Shown here: positions 17,861 through 27,570 of the stretch, one piece after another
How positions within the stretch are numbered: position 1 is the first letter of the stretch
Layout of the letters: every line of letters begins with the position of its first letter
Assembly (NCBI GenBank): GCA_900315605.1
Contig: OMZU01000005.1
Span: 1-64,000, forward strand
DNA from: an uncultured Eubacteriales bacterium
GTDB taxonomy: Bacteria; Bacillota; Clostridia; Oscillospirales; Acutalibacteraceae
Direction: 5' to 3'
Length of the DNA stretch: 64,000 bases
Position numbers and translations under genes: made by a program
Notes under the pieces: generated by a model
Databases searched by the model: none
Seen by the model: the letters and a program-made list of their open reading frames with translations, nothing else
What the model was told of the DNA's origin: nothing

Positions 17861-18238
17861 ATGCACTCAACAGCACCGGCTCAAAATGCTTCCGCTGCAC
17901 AGGACGAACGCGGAAAATACAGCTTTTACTACAAGCTTTTTCTGCTTTATCTTCTAAACATAATTGACTGGCTATGCACGGAAACTCTTCTTCAAAGCGG
18001 TCGGTTCACCGAAATCAATCCGCTTATGAAGCCGTTTGTCGGAGGGTTCTGGAGCGTAGTTATCATCAAAGGGATCGTTCCGCTTGCACTTGTGATTTTC
18101 TGCGCAGTGGTTTACAAACTCTCAGGCTCGCCCAAAAGCAGCTTGGTCAACTCAATACTCAAATTCGGGATTTTTATATACTTTGCAATTATTTTATGGC
18201 ATATTTTTAATTTTGTCTTGCTCTTTTTCGTTTTTTAA
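17861..18238 (+). CDS. Small membrane protein, DUF5658-like
   Basis: 125 aa from ATG 17861, preferred over ATG 17852 because AAAAGG ends at 17851, right against the earlier codon. Three membrane helices: LFLLYLLNIIDWLCTETLL, WSVVIIKGIVPLALVIF and IFIYFAIILWHIFNFVL. The pattern D-x-x-x-T-x-x-x-L-x-x-G-x-x-x-E-x-NP-L-M in the first half matches the DUF5658 family. Function unknown. The 17738-17860 gap shows nothing clear. Confidence 0.7.
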   Translation: MHSTAPAQNASAAQDERGKYSFYYKLFLLYLLNIIDWLCTETLLQSGRFTEINPLMKPFVGGFWSVVIIKGIVPLALVIFCAVVYKLSGSPKSSLVNSILKFGIFIYFAIILWHIFNFVLLFFVF

Positions 18239-18288
18239 TGTAAAATATATAGGAAGATGTTTTATCCAAGATAAAAGGAGTGTTAGTC

Positions 18289-20187
18289 TTGCCTGCCCTT
18301 TCTGTCCGCAACCTTTCAATGAGCTTTGCCGAACGTGTTTTGTTTAGCGACGTTTCATTTGACGTTGAAGCCCGCGAAAAGGTCGGCTTTATCGGCGCGA
18401 ACGGAGTCGGCAAAACTACGCTTTTCAGAATCTTGGACGGCGAGCTCTCCCCCTCCTCGGGCGTTATAGCTTTTGAAAAAAACGTGCGCGTAGGTTATAT
18501 GGAACAGCACGCCTGCAAGGATCCCGATGTTCTGATTTACGACGAGCTGCTTTCTGTTTTTGACAGCCTTATGAAAATCGAGGACGAGATCGCCGCAGTC
18601 ACCCTTGACATTGACCGCAAAAACGGCGACCTTGACGCACTGGTCGAACGTCAGACAGGACTGATCGAGCAATACGACAGCATGGGCGGACTGACCTACA
18701 AAAGCCGCACACGCTCAACCCTGCTTGGACTGGGATTCAAGGAATCCGAATTTCAGATGAAGGTCGGCAACCTCAGCGGCGGACAAAGGTCAAAGCTTTG
18801 TCTTGCAAAGCTTTTGCTTTCTCAGAGTAATTTTCTGCTGCTCGACGAACCGACAAACCATCTTGACATCAAATCCGTTGGCTGGCTCGAAGATTTTCTG
18901 CGTGATTTCAAGGGCGCGATGATAATTATCAGCCACGACCGTTATTTTCTTGACAATGTAACTAACAAAACCATTGAGCTTGAGCACAACAAAACCATGT
19001 GCTACAAGGGTGCGTATTCCGAATTTCTGAGAAAAAAAGAAGCGTACAACGAATCACTGAAAAACAAATATCAAAACGACCTCAAAGAAATCAAGAGGAT
19101 CGAGGGTATTGTTGAACAGCAAAAACGCTGGGGACGCGAGCGAAATTTTATTACTGCGGCGAGCAAACAGAAGGCTGCCGACAAAATCAAGGCGCAGCTT
19201 GTAGCTCCCGAAAGCGAGCTTGAATCAATGCGTATGCGCTTTGAGCCGAAATGCGAAAGCGGAAACGACGTTTTGATAACACGCGGACTTGAAAAAGCGT
19301 TTGGCGAAAAGTTGCTTTTCAGGGACGTGAACATACATATAAGAAAAGGCGAGCGCGTATTCATTCTCGGCGCGAACGGCTGCGGAAAGACTACGCTGTT
19401 CAAAATTCTGAACGGCAAATGTCCTCCCGACCGCGGAAGCTGGGATTTCGGCGCGAACGTTGACGTGGGTTATTTTGACCAGATGCAGCAAAACCTTGAT
19501 ATGACCAAAACAGCGATCGACGAGGTGTGGGACAATTTTCCGAATCTGACAGAAACGGAAATCCGTTCCTCGCTTGCAAGGTTTCTGTTCAAGGGCGAGG
19601 ATGTTTTCAAGCCGCTTTCAAAAATGAGCGGCGGTGAAAGAGCAAGGGTTTCTCTGCTAAAGCTTATGCTTAGGGGCAGCAACTTTTTGCTTCTTGACGA
19701 GCCGACCAACCACCTTGACGCTTCATCGCGCGAGGAGCTTGAAAAAACGCTCGGTGAATACAGCGGAACCCTGCTGATAATCAGCCACGACCGTTATTTT
19801 ATCAACAAGCTTGCCGACAGGATCCTTGTGCTGTCAAAAAACGGCGTTAAGGAATACCTCGGCAACTATGATTACTATCTTGAAAGAACCAAGGCTGAAT
19901 CAGAAGTCCAAGATACTCAAATTGAAGCAAAAAAGGAAAAGCCAAAAAATGATTATTTTCTAAAAAAGCAGCAGCAAAGCGAAGAAAGAAAACGGCAGTC
20001 ACGCCTCAAAAAAGCAGAGGAAGAAATCGAAAGGCTTGACGCGGAGATTTCAAGGGTGCAGGAGCTTTTGAGCGGAGACGAAGCCGCAAGCAACTATGAA
20101 ATGCTTCTTGAACTGACAAATCAACTTGAGCAGTTGCAGACAGAGCAAGAGGAGCAGTACGAAATCTGGGAAGAGCTCTCGGATTAA
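18289..20187 (+). CDS. ABC-F family ATPase
   Basis: 632 aa from a TTG start at 18289, chosen because AAAGGAG ends at 18280, 8 bases away; the GTG at 18280 overlaps it. Two ABC cassettes without membrane segments. First: GANGVGKTTL, LSGGQRSKL, LLLDEPTNHLD. Second: GANGCGKTTL, MSGGERARVSL, LLLDEPTNHLD. An inter-domain linker (about 235-310) and a C-terminal coiled coil (about 540-632) complete the ABC-F plan. These proteins act on the ribosome (translation factor or antibiotic protection); which one cannot be told from the sequence. Confidence 0.93.
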   Translation: MPALSVRNLSMSFAERVLFSDVSFDVEAREKVGFIGANGVGKTTLFRILDGELSPSSGVIAFEKNVRVGYMEQHACKDPDVLIYDELLSVFDSLMKIEDEIAAVTLDIDRKNGDLDALVERQTGLIEQYDSMGGLTYKSRTRSTLLGLGFKESEFQMKVGNLSGGQRSKLCLAKLLLSQSNFLLLDEPTNHLDIKSVGWLEDFLRDFKGAMIIISHDRYFLDNVTNKTIELEHNKTMCYKGAYSEFLRKKEAYNESLKNKYQNDLKEIKRIEGIVEQQKRWGRERNFITAASKQKAADKIKAQLVAPESELESMRMRFEPKCESGNDVLITRGLEKAFGEKLLFRDVNIHIRKGERVFILGANGCGKTTLFKILNGKCPPDRGSWDFGANVDVGYFDQMQQNLDMTKTAIDEVWDNFPNLTETEIRSSLARFLFKGEDVFKPLSKMSGGERARVSLLKLMLRGSNFLLLDEPTNHLDASSREELEKTLGEYSGTLLIISHDRYFINKLADRILVLSKNGVKEYLGNYDYYLERTKAESEVQDTQIEAKKEKPKNDYFLKKQQQSEERKRQSRLKKAEEEIERLDAEISRVQELLSGDEAASNYEMLLELTNQLEQLQTEQEEQYEIWEELSD

Positions 20188-20217
20188 AAAAATAAAAGCC
20201 GCGAAAGCGGCAAATAT

Positions 20218-20294
20218 CCGCCCGTGGCGCAGCTGGATAACGCAACGGATTCCGATTCCGGAGAACGGGGGTTCAAATCCCTTCGGGCGGACCA
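20218..20294 (+). tRNA. tRNA-Arg (anticodon CCG)
   Basis: 77 bases including an encoded CCA. Acceptor CCGCCCG/CGGGCGG, D-arm GCGC/ACGC, anticodon loop TTCCGAT (anticodon CCG), T-loop TTCAAAT with two G-U pairs in its stem, discriminator A. The anticodon stem has one A-G mismatch at the top. It lies 30 bases after the ABC-F gene and directly before the defence and prophage region, so its 3' end is a possible integration site. Confidence 0.93.
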
Positions 20295-20298
20295 CATC

Positions 20299-20343
20299 GG
20301 TACTATGACAATGATACAACTTGTCATAGTACCTTTTAATTTT
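20299..20343 (+). terminator. tRNA-Arg terminator
   Basis: Perfect 13-bp stem GGTACTATGACAA / TTGTCATAGTACC with a 9-base loop, followed by TTTTAATTTTT. Confidence 0.93.
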
Positions 20344-20372
20344 TCTATGCTGAAATAGCTGAATAGCAAGCC

Positions 20373-20413
20373 AAAAACGGACTACGGGGGTGCAAACGCA
20401 TCTCGGTAGTCCG
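20373..20413 (-). terminator. Terminator of the defence operon
   Basis: On the minus strand CGGACTAC ... GTAGTCCG is followed by TTTTT (plus-strand A-run 20373-20377). The loop carries TTGCACCCCC, also found in the hairpin at 20440-20471. Confidence 0.7.
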
Positions 20414-20439
20414 CTTGTTTTCTAACTTTTTAATTATTG

Positions 20440-20471
20440 GGGGTGCAAGTCCGAAAGAAAATTTGCACCCC
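20440..20471. repeat. Hairpin GGGGTGCAA / TTGCACCCC
   Basis: A 9-bp perfect inverted repeat with a 14-base loop, 27 bases past the operon terminator. GGGGGTGCAA also occurs at 20386-20395, so the decamer is repeated with 53-base spacing. Function unknown; possibly terminator-like or the trace of a mobile-element end. Confidence 0.6.
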
Positions 20472-20526
20472 TCAGTTAAACAATTTAATTTTTCTACGAA
20501 TAATTAAAAGGTTCAAAATGATTCGA

Positions 20527-21384
20527 TTAGTCTCTTGAAATAAACTTCTTCCACCTTCTTAGTACATCCTTCAGCGAATCGTCCAAATAGGAAAATGCCT
20601 TGTCCTTGATCCACTCGGGAATGCCGTAAGCCGCCTCTGCTATACTACCTGTGATTGCAGCAAGCGTGTCGCTGTCGCCTCCAAGGGAAATAGCGTTCCT
20701 AATGGCATCCTCAAAGTCAGTGCTTTCAAGAAATGCAATAATAGCCTGTGGCACGGTCTCCTGACAAGTCTCGTTAAAACGGTAGTTAGGACGGATTTCG
20801 TCCAATGTCTGAGAAAGGTCGTATCCGTATTCCCTCTCTATGTGTTCCTTGATGCGCTTTTTGCACTCTACCGGATCATTGTTAATCGGCTCATCGTAGT
20901 CGCCATAATAGCCTCCGAAGTAATAGCGACACATGAAGATGGCATCAACTGTTGCCATTGCACCTTTGATACCTTCTGGGTGGTTATGTGTAACTTCTGC
21001 GGAGAGCTGCGCACGGGCTCTGCCGTTCGACGGCCACATCCCAGTTCTGGCACAGAAGCCGCAGTCCATCACCCACGCGCAAGGAGAAACTCGCATAGCG
21101 GAGCCGTTGCCAAAACTGTTGTACGGCTCACGGTTATCAGAGGTAATCCATACACTGAATCTGCCGCCATACCCGGCATCCGGGTACATCCGACCATATT
21201 TCTTCATGGCGTCGATAAAGTCATCCTTCTGACCGCCATTCATGACCGCCTCCGCAACAGCGCAGGTCATAACGGTATCGTCAGTAAAAAAGCAGTCCTC
21301 CCTAAACAAGGGAAACTCCTTTGTTTTTATATTGTGCCATTCGTAAACGGAGCCTACGATGTCACCGACTATTGCTCCAAGCAT
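20527..21384 (-). CDS. ADP-ribosylglycohydrolase (DraG family)
   Basis: 285 aa. DraG-type enzymes remove ADP-ribose from modified Arg or other targets using two Mg ions. Seen: GAIVGDIVGSVYEW at the N-terminus, FTDDTVMT (metal ligands), and the C-terminal ligand motif SLGGDSDTLAAITGSIAEAAYG. Length matches the family. It is the last gene of the hsd operon, 11 bases after the DUF262 gene, so it is made together with the restriction system. The substrate is unknown. In this setting it could reverse ADP-ribosylation by an invader or by a partner toxin, but no ADP-ribosyltransferase is visible nearby. Confidence 0.9.
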   Translation of the reverse strand: MLGAIVGDIVGSVYEWHNIKTKEFPLFREDCFFTDDTVMTCAVAEAVMNGGQKDDFIDAMKKYGRMYPDAGYGGRFSVWITSDNREPYNSFGNGSAMRVSPCAWVMDCGFCARTGMWPSNGRARAQLSAEVTHNHPEGIKGAMATVDAIFMCRYYFGGYYGDYDEPINNDPVECKKRIKEHIEREYGYDLSQTLDEIRPNYRFNETCQETVPQAIIAFLESTDFEDAIRNAISLGGDSDTLAAITGSIAEAAYGIPEWIKDKAFSYLDDSLKDVLRRWKKFISRD

Positions 21385-21395
21385 AGAACTTCTCC

Positions 21396-23183
21396 TTATT
21401 GCACATTCTTCTTCAGCTGCTCAAGCGCAGCCTTAATTTTTGCCGCCATCAATCTTCTGCGCGCCTCAAGAAAATCCTCATAAGCCATGTTTTCCCAACC
21501 GTGTGGCAAGGCGTTTTCGCTTTCCATGCGTCGAATCTCATCATCGGATTTTCCATTACAAATAATTGGATAATATATCGAAGGTGCATCATCAAGAATA
21601 TCCATATTATCTTTCCAATCAATGTAAGCGTAATTTGCCATCTGATTTATCTTGGCATCCGAGTACCCCATAGATTTAAGATATGCTTTCGGAAATAAAT
21701 GATGTTTTTCGAGAGATTTCCTTTTCCCGTCAGTACCCGGCTCGAACAACTTGGATACGAACAAATTACTTTTTGAAAATAAAATTCCCGCATTCAAAAT
21801 ATTTAGAGAAGCAACATACGCATTCCAAGCGTTATTGCCTCTACCCGATACTGCCAGCCCTTCAGAACCGACGAGGGTAATATCGAAATAATCGTTTGTC
21901 AAGCGTTCATTTACTCGTGATAAAACAAATTCTTTATATTCATCAACATTAGTAAGTTCCTTAATGCTGTTCAAATGATTCTCAACCGTAGACTCAAAAG
22001 AACCAGTGTATAGAGAGATCAATGAAGCATAGAAGAACCACAGAGATGAAAGGTGCATATTCTCGTTATATGATACATTAAACCTGTGTTTAGCAATCAA
22101 ATAAAGTGCGTAGCTATAGAAGATGGCATTACCTGACAAGATAAGGTCTCCCGACAGATACCCAGCGTTCATTATTGCCTTAAGGAACTCATGCCAACTA
22201 TGTACATTAAGCACATCTGGCAATTTTGCCTTCAGCGTTTCAAAACGCTGCACACGCAGTTCAACATCAACGGCACCGCGACGGTCAAAATCAGCGCCAC
22301 GGAGCAGTTTGTACCCATATTTTAATCTTGCTCTGTCAAAAGCATACGCCATTACCACACGAATGACATCTTGTGCGCTTACCGTAGTAATCTGGTTATA
22401 AGATGTTGTCTTCCCTTTTGTCGGATAAGTAGACTCTTTGCTGAATTTCTCGATTTCACGGCGACCGTCATCCCAATATAGAGAAAGCAACGTCAGAATA
22501 AAGTCGTTCTGTTTCAACGAAACACCGCCGGAGTTCACGCGAACAAATATCTCGGATACATCTTCCTCTTCGGCATTAGATTTTATATCGAATACAGGCA
22601 AAGTATGGGATTTTAAATTTACCACCGCATTAATACGTTCAGCGATAACCCCCTGTTCAGAATCCGTTAACACTTCTCCTTTCGAGGCTCGATAATCAGT
22701 CAATCTTTGAATAAAATCACCTATGAATTTATACGAGTTTGTGGAAGTGTAAAGCTCACTAATATTGTAAATCCACTCCGGGTCTTTCTTTGTTGCCGAA
22801 TATCCCACTTCAAATTTGTTTTTTAGTGGACGATATGAAATAACAATCGGTTTTTCATCAAATTTCGAGTTTATTACCTTTTTCCCTTTCATGACAGCAT
22901 AAAGAGAGGTAAGTCTCTGTTGCCCGTCAATGATTACCTCCTTGGGAGAATCATAGCTATGTACATCAACACCGATGGTCTTCTTTTTATCCATTGCAGG
23001 ACATTCCCACAACATAAGATAACCAATCGGATAGCCACGCATCATAGAATCAAAAAGGTCTCTTACTTTAGAATCCTTCCATATAAATGGACGTTGGAGT
23101 TCCGGTAGTCCGAGTTCTCCGGTATCGATTTTTTCTATTAGCTGGTTTACTGTCAGCGTTGTATTGCTAAATATTTCCTGCAC
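21396..23183 (-). CDS. DUF262/DUF1524 (GmrSD/RloF-like) putative nuclease
   Basis: 595 aa. N-terminal DUF262 NTPase-like domain: LPELQRPFIWKDSKVRDLF, the signature IIDGQQRLTSLYAVM near residue 85, and FVRVNSGGVSLKQNDF. C-terminal His-Me finger (DUF1524-like) nuclease motif LEKHHLFPKAYLKSMG with a downstream Asn in NQMANYAYIDW. This fused S+D arrangement is that of GmrSD type IV enzymes that cut modified DNA. DUF262 genes are also known as riders of type I loci (RloF in Campylobacter). It follows hsdR by 31 bases. Base composition seems more AT-rich than its neighbours. Confidence 0.88.
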   Translation of the reverse strand: MQEIFSNTTLTVNQLIEKIDTGELGLPELQRPFIWKDSKVRDLFDSMMRGYPIGYLMLWECPAMDKKKTIGVDVHSYDSPKEVIIDGQQRLTSLYAVMKGKKVINSKFDEKPIVISYRPLKNKFEVGYSATKKDPEWIYNISELYTSTNSYKFIGDFIQRLTDYRASKGEVLTDSEQGVIAERINAVVNLKSHTLPVFDIKSNAEEEDVSEIFVRVNSGGVSLKQNDFILTLLSLYWDDGRREIEKFSKESTYPTKGKTTSYNQITTVSAQDVIRVVMAYAFDRARLKYGYKLLRGADFDRRGAVDVELRVQRFETLKAKLPDVLNVHSWHEFLKAIMNAGYLSGDLILSGNAIFYSYALYLIAKHRFNVSYNENMHLSSLWFFYASLISLYTGSFESTVENHLNSIKELTNVDEYKEFVLSRVNERLTNDYFDITLVGSEGLAVSGRGNNAWNAYVASLNILNAGILFSKSNLFVSKLFEPGTDGKRKSLEKHHLFPKAYLKSMGYSDAKINQMANYAYIDWKDNMDILDDAPSIYYPIICNGKSDDEIRRMESENALPHGWENMAYEDFLEARRRLMAAKIKAALEQLKKNVQ

Positions 23184-23214
23184 ATCTACACTTCCTTCCT
23201 AAGATAACATGATT

Positions 23215-26200
23215 TTACGCATCCCCGTGTAATTCTCTGTAAAGCCTTTCGGCAAGAGCTCGTTGTATAATACGGTACTTTTCTGCATCGAGAAATAGTT
23301 GTTCATATGCTTCGGTATTTTCCATATATGCTTGTTGTGCTGTCATATCGAAAATCCCCGGAAAAATACTACGCTCATATACCTGTCGGTCGTTGCTCTT
23401 AGCAGCTTTCTTTACCTTGGCATCTTTCTTCATTTTTGAATATAGCGTATCTACCATTACGCGGTCAGCGTCTGTAAAATCGCCAAAGAATTCCTCGTTG
23501 ATTCTGGCAATAATCTCATCCAGCGGGCTGAGTCTGTCCTTCTGTCCGCCGGCGCGTTTCGGCTGGGTCGGCTTCCAAGAACCGGGCGTAGCCTCCAGTT
23601 CGATTGCACCTTCATAGGTTTTCTCCAAGCGATAGTACTCGAGTTTTACCCGGTTATCAAGGTCAAAAGGCTGTGTTTTATCTGATGGCAAAAGTTTTGC
23701 AAGGTAGGAACAGAGGATATATTCCTTGTGCAAATCTTTATCGAACATCCTCGTAATCTGTGAGATATAGTTATACCATTTTACAAATGCGCGAACCTCT
23801 CTGCGGAACTGATACCGCTGTTCCTGATTCAGCTGATTGTACTTGTCAGCAACAGGCTTGAGGATATTTGAGATTTTGCCTTGTGTCGCATTTGCCTTAC
23901 GGATATCGGGATCGAAGTAAATCTGCGATACTGCTTCGATATCCTCCTCGGTGTACACTTTGAAGTCACGCAGGATTTTCTGCGTGGTATAAATGAGGTC
24001 GAAGTTGATCTCCTCATCCAGACTTGTTTCCTGATAGAACTGCTGGAATGCCTCACGGATGCGGTCCACATCATTCACGAAGTCGAGGACATATGTGTCG
24101 ACCTTACCGGGATACGTTCTGTTCAGACGGCTCAACGTCTGAACGGCTTTGACATCGCGCAGTTCCTTATCCACTATCATGGTATGGAGCAGAGGTTCAT
24201 CAAATCCGGTCTGATACTTTTCTGCAACAATAAGGATATCACCCTCGTCATGAAACACACTCTTTGTCTGACTCTCCTTGACGCGGTTTCCGTTGCTGTC
24301 TACGTTCATGGAGCTTTCCGTGTATTCCGGGCTGTTGGGATCATCCGGGTCCTTCAAACTGCCGCTGAACGCTATCATAATCTCGATATCGTCATAGTCG
24401 TTCTGCTCCAGATACCGCTTGATTTCATGGTAATAGCGCACAGCAGCGAGGCGGGATGCGGTAACGACCATCATTTTTCCGAGGCCGCCGATTTTTCGCT
24501 TGGTAACATCGCGGAAGGTTTCTACGATGATAGCAGCTTTCTGCGCAAGGTTATGCGGATGCAATTCTTCGTAGCGGCGAATAGTACGAACTGCCTTGGA
24601 AGTAGGCACTTCCGGGTTATCCGGCACATTTTTGGCAATCTGGTAACACATTTTATATGTTGTATAGTTAGCCAGTACATCCAGTATAAATCCTTCTTCA
24701 ATAGCTTGACGCATTGAGTAAACATGGAAGGGATGAAAGGAGCCGTCCGGCTGTGGCTCTCCAAAGATTTCAAGAGTCTTGCCTTTCGGTGTAGCGGTAA
24801 AAGCGAAGAAGCTCAGATTCTTGTGCTTCCCCTGACTGAGCATATCCTGTACAAGAATATCCTTCGATTCGATATCATCGACCGCTTTCTGTTCCAATTC
24901 GGCGTATTCTTCCAAAGCATCCGATACATCCGCAAGAGCGGCTTTCAACTTCATAGCCGATTGCCCGGTCTGGCTGCTGTGTGCCTCATCAACGATAATG
25001 GCATAGTGCCTTCCCACGGCAGACTGCACCTGCTCGTAAATAACAGGGAACTTCTGAAGAGTGGTCACGATGACGCGCTTGCCCTTATTAATGGCAGCAA
25101 GCAGGTCTTTTGAACTTTTCTTATCGTCAATAGTCTCCACGCTGCCAAGAGTATGGTCAAAACCGGAAATGGTAGCCTGCAGCTGCTGATCCAGAACGCG
25201 GCGGTCGGTAACAACAATCACGCTGTCATACACGGCTTCGTTGTTAGCGTCATGCAGACTTGCCATACGGTAGGCTGTCCATGCTATAGAATTGGATTTG
25301 CCGGAACCTGCACTGTGCTGGATAAGGTAATTATGTCCGGAACCATTCTCACGGACATGGCTGACCAGTTTCCGCACAACATCCAGCTGATGATAGCGTG
25401 GGAAGATAATTTTCTCGGTTTTTTTGATATTGGCAGAGCCGTCCGGCATGATTTCTTTTTTTTCGGATTTCTCATAGCTGATGAATTTCTGAAGAATATC
25501 CATCAGCTTATCCTTCTGAAGAACGTTCTCCCAAAAATAAGATGTTACATACCCTCCGTTCGGATTCGGAGGATTGCCTGCACCCCCGTCTCTTCCCGCG
25601 CCGCTGCTGCCTTGATTGAAGGGCAGGAAATTTGTCATGGGGCCTTCCAGCCTCGTGGTCATATAGACATCATAAAGATCGCAGGCAAAGAAAGCCAGAA
25701 TGCGCTTGTTGAAACCGAACACCGGCTCCTTGGGATTACGGTTATATGCCCATTGCTTTTTCGCATCGTCCACGGACTGTCCTGTCAGCTGATTCTTCAG
25801 TTCGATGGCAATGACCGGAATACCGTTCACAGCAAGCATCATATCGATACTATTTTTGTTTTGTACCGAATAGTGCCACTGTCTGATGCACTGACATATA
25901 TTCTTTTTATAGTTCGCCACGGCGAGGTCGTTCAGTTCCGATTCCGGTTTGAAATAGCACACTCGGAAGGATACACCGCGGTGCTTGAAGCCGTAACGGA
26001 GAACCGAGATCAGCCCGTCCTGCGTCACGGCATTTTCAAAGGACTTGTAGAACTGGCGCACCGGGTTAATGGTACACATCCGCTCGAAGCGCTTCCACGC
26101 CATCGGTTGAGTGCTTTTGACAAACTCGGTCAGCGTAACGATGTCCAGATTCATACCGCGGCTTTCTTCACTGCGGAGTCCTTCATCCGTCGCCTTCGTC

Positions 26201-26268
26201 CACCCGCCTTCTTCGGAGATGAGGTATGATTCAATATATTCTTCAAAAGTTCTTTCACTTTCATTCAT
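23215..26268 (-). CDS. hsdR: Type I restriction enzyme R subunit
   Basis: 1017 aa. Motor and nuclease subunit: cuts DNA far from unmethylated sites after ATP-driven translocation. The PD-(D/E)xK nuclease lies near residues 140-160 ([20 protein letters not shown], with the E-x-K). SF2 helicase: Walker [35 protein letters not shown], and a later [13 protein letters not shown] motif VI. It starts 3 bases after hsdS. The C-terminal part would contact the methylase. No sign of damage. Confidence 0.95.
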   Translation of the reverse strand: MNESERTFEEYIESYLISEEGGWTKATDEGLRSEESRGMNLDIVTLTEFVKSTQPMAWKRFERMCTINPVRQFYKSFENAVTQDGLISVLRYGFKHRGVSFRVCYFKPESELNDLAVANYKKNICQCIRQWHYSVQNKNSIDMMLAVNGIPVIAIELKNQLTGQSVDDAKKQWAYNRNPKEPVFGFNKRILAFFACDLYDVYMTTRLEGPMTNFLPFNQGSSGAGRDGGAGNPPNPNGGYVTSYFWENVLQKDKLMDILQKFISYEKSEKKEIMPDGSANIKKTEKIIFPRYHQLDVVRKLVSHVRENGSGHNYLIQHSAGSGKSNSIAWTAYRMASLHDANNEAVYDSVIVVTDRRVLDQQLQATISGFDHTLGSVETIDDKKSSKDLLAAINKGKRVIVTTLQKFPVIYEQVQSAVGRHYAIIVDEAHSSQTGQSAMKLKAALADVSDALEEYAELEQKAVDDIESKDILVQDMLSQGKHKNLSFFAFTATPKGKTLEIFGEPQPDGSFHPFHVYSMRQAIEEGFILDVLANYTTYKMCYQIAKNVPDNPEVPTSKAVRTIRRYEELHPHNLAQKAAIIVETFRDVTKRKIGGLGKMMVVTASRLAAVRYYHEIKRYLEQNDYDDIEIMIAFSGSLKDPDDPNSPEYTESSMNVDSNGNRVKESQTKSVFHDEGDILIVAEKYQTGFDEPLLHTMIVDKELRDVKAVQTLSRLNRTYPGKVDTYVLDFVNDVDRIREAFQQFYQETSLDEEINFDLIYTTQKILRDFKVYTEEDIEAVSQIYFDPDIRKANATQGKISNILKPVADKYNQLNQEQRYQFRREVRAFVKWYNYISQITRMFDKDLHKEYILCSYLAKLLPSDKTQPFDLDNRVKLEYYRLEKTYEGAIELEATPGSWKPTQPKRAGGQKDRLSPLDEIIARINEEFFGDFTDADRVMVDTLYSKMKKDAKVKKAAKSNDRQVYERSIFPGIFDMTAQQAYMENTEAYEQLFLDAEKYRIIQRALAERLYRELHGDA

Positions 26269-26271
26269 GCG

Positions 26272-27570
26272 TCACACCACCTTTCGCTTTCCTGTTACTG
26301 TCTCATAAATCAATGAGCGTTTATATAATTCGAGTTCATCTATTAAATCCTGTTTTTCTTTACGCAAAGCATCTATAATAGAACATTTGTCCCTAAGATA
26401 TGCTGCGATTTCACGCTGCTCAGAAACCGAAGGAAACGGCAGCAGAAAATCAGAAAACGCAGAAGCTGATATCTCTTTGAATGTTGTTCCAGAACTAAAT
26501 AGTTCAAATTGCTCTGTAAAAACACTCATACTGTAATAGAAGAATTCACTATCTGCATCCTCAGTAGGAACGCAAGAAAGACATCCTTGATTTGTGCATA
26601 AAGGAACTGTGTTTATAGCTACTGTGCCTACTGGAGCGCGCTTAGAAAATATTATGCTTCCGCTCGGAACAACAGATGTTCCGCAAGATTGATAGCCCTC
26701 CTGTGTCAGCATTTTACGGCCTTCAGACACATATTTATCATCGGTTTTATAGTCAGCAGGCGTAATCCAAACGATATCTCCATCCCAGTATTCTGGTTTA
26801 TCGCTTTTAGGGGTGGCACCTGAATAAATAACAAAACCACTTTTGATTTTTCGTATTTGCCAATTTTTCGGTATTTGCCCTATCCACGCAATCCCACTAT
26901 CACGCAGGCTGGCAGAAGAATCTATTCCCTTTGTGACAGCACGAAATATTAAAGATTGCTTCCATTGTTTATAATCTTCAATGCTACCTTTTGCCTCAAG
27001 GATAAGTTCATCAATCTTTGAACATTGTTCATCAAGAAAGGCTGAAACAGCATCCTGCTCTTCTTGCGACGGGATGACAACACGCAGCTCCTTTACCTCA
27101 TCATAATTCAATCCTTGGCGGACACCGGAGCCCATGCCATAAAAGCCCTTCTTAAGGTCGAAGGCATGAATGAGATAATAGAGGTATCTGGAATGCGCAG
27201 GATTGATCGGACGCAGGGTGGTGTATGCCGATGTGATGATGCCGCGCTCCGTGGCTTGCCCGACACGCAGGCTGGTATGGTCGTTCTGAAGGTCGGTCAA
27301 TCGCAGAACGATATCCCCGGCTTCGATGATGTTATAGCCATCAAAAGAAGCGGGCAGCAGACCGTCATTGGTGTTGATGTCCTTCCGCTTGATTTTTCCG
27401 TAGCTTAAGGACAATAAATTTTTCTCCGAAAGATCGGAGTTTTTGTTTTTTACCCTCGTAGCAAGCTGATATAATGTCCGCACGTTCCACGACGCCGGGA
27501 CAGAGCCAATCCACTTGATACCGCTGTCCTTCATATCGGAATAATGAACGGTGTCAGTCATCCTGCTCAC
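26272..27570 (-). CDS. hsdS: Type I restriction enzyme specificity subunit
   Basis: 432 aa. Two target-recognition domains in tandem, each opened by the same signature: SGIKWIGSVPASW near residue 12 and SGIAWIGQIPKNW near 225. Each is followed by a conserved helix (EEQDAVSAFLDEQCSKIDELI and SEQREIAAYLRDKCSIIDAL) that spaces the two half-sites. It decides which bipartite sequence HsdM methylates and HsdR restricts. Its start overlaps the hsdM end by 17 bases. A single complete hsdS is present, with no inverted spare copies for shuffling. Confidence 0.95.
   Translation of the reverse strand: MSRMTDTVHYSDMKDSGIKWIGSVPASWNVRTLYQLATRVKNKNSDLSEKNLLSLSYGKIKRKDINTNDGLLPASFDGYNIIEAGDIVLRLTDLQNDHTSLRVGQATERGIITSAYTTLRPINPAHSRYLYYLIHAFDLKKGFYGMGSGVRQGLNYDEVKELRVVIPSQEEQDAVSAFLDEQCSKIDELILEAKGSIEDYKQWKQSLIFRAVTKGIDSSASLRDSGIAWIGQIPKNWQIRKIKSGFVIYSGATPKSDKPEYWDGDIVWITPADYKTDDKYVSEGRKMLTQEGYQSCGTSVVPSGSIIFSKRAPVGTVAINTVPLCTNQGCLSCVPTEDADSEFFYYSMSVFTEQFELFSSGTTFKEISASAFSDFLLPFPSVSEQREIAAYLRDKCSIIDALRKEKQDLIDELELYKRSLIYETVTGKRKVV

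Noticed and set aside
20198..20211. GCCGC-GAAA-GCGGC as terminator of the ABC-F gene
   Set aside because: The stem is followed by AAATATCC instead of a T-run and abuts the tRNA; it may be a processing or pausing hairpin at most.
25153..26229. Long antisense ORFs on the opposite strand of hsdR, hsdM and the 313-aa ATPase (e.g. 25153-26229, 27611-28459, 35804-36580)
   Set aside because: They lie wholly inside well-supported genes, have no ribosome binding site or recognisable motif, and read as shadows.
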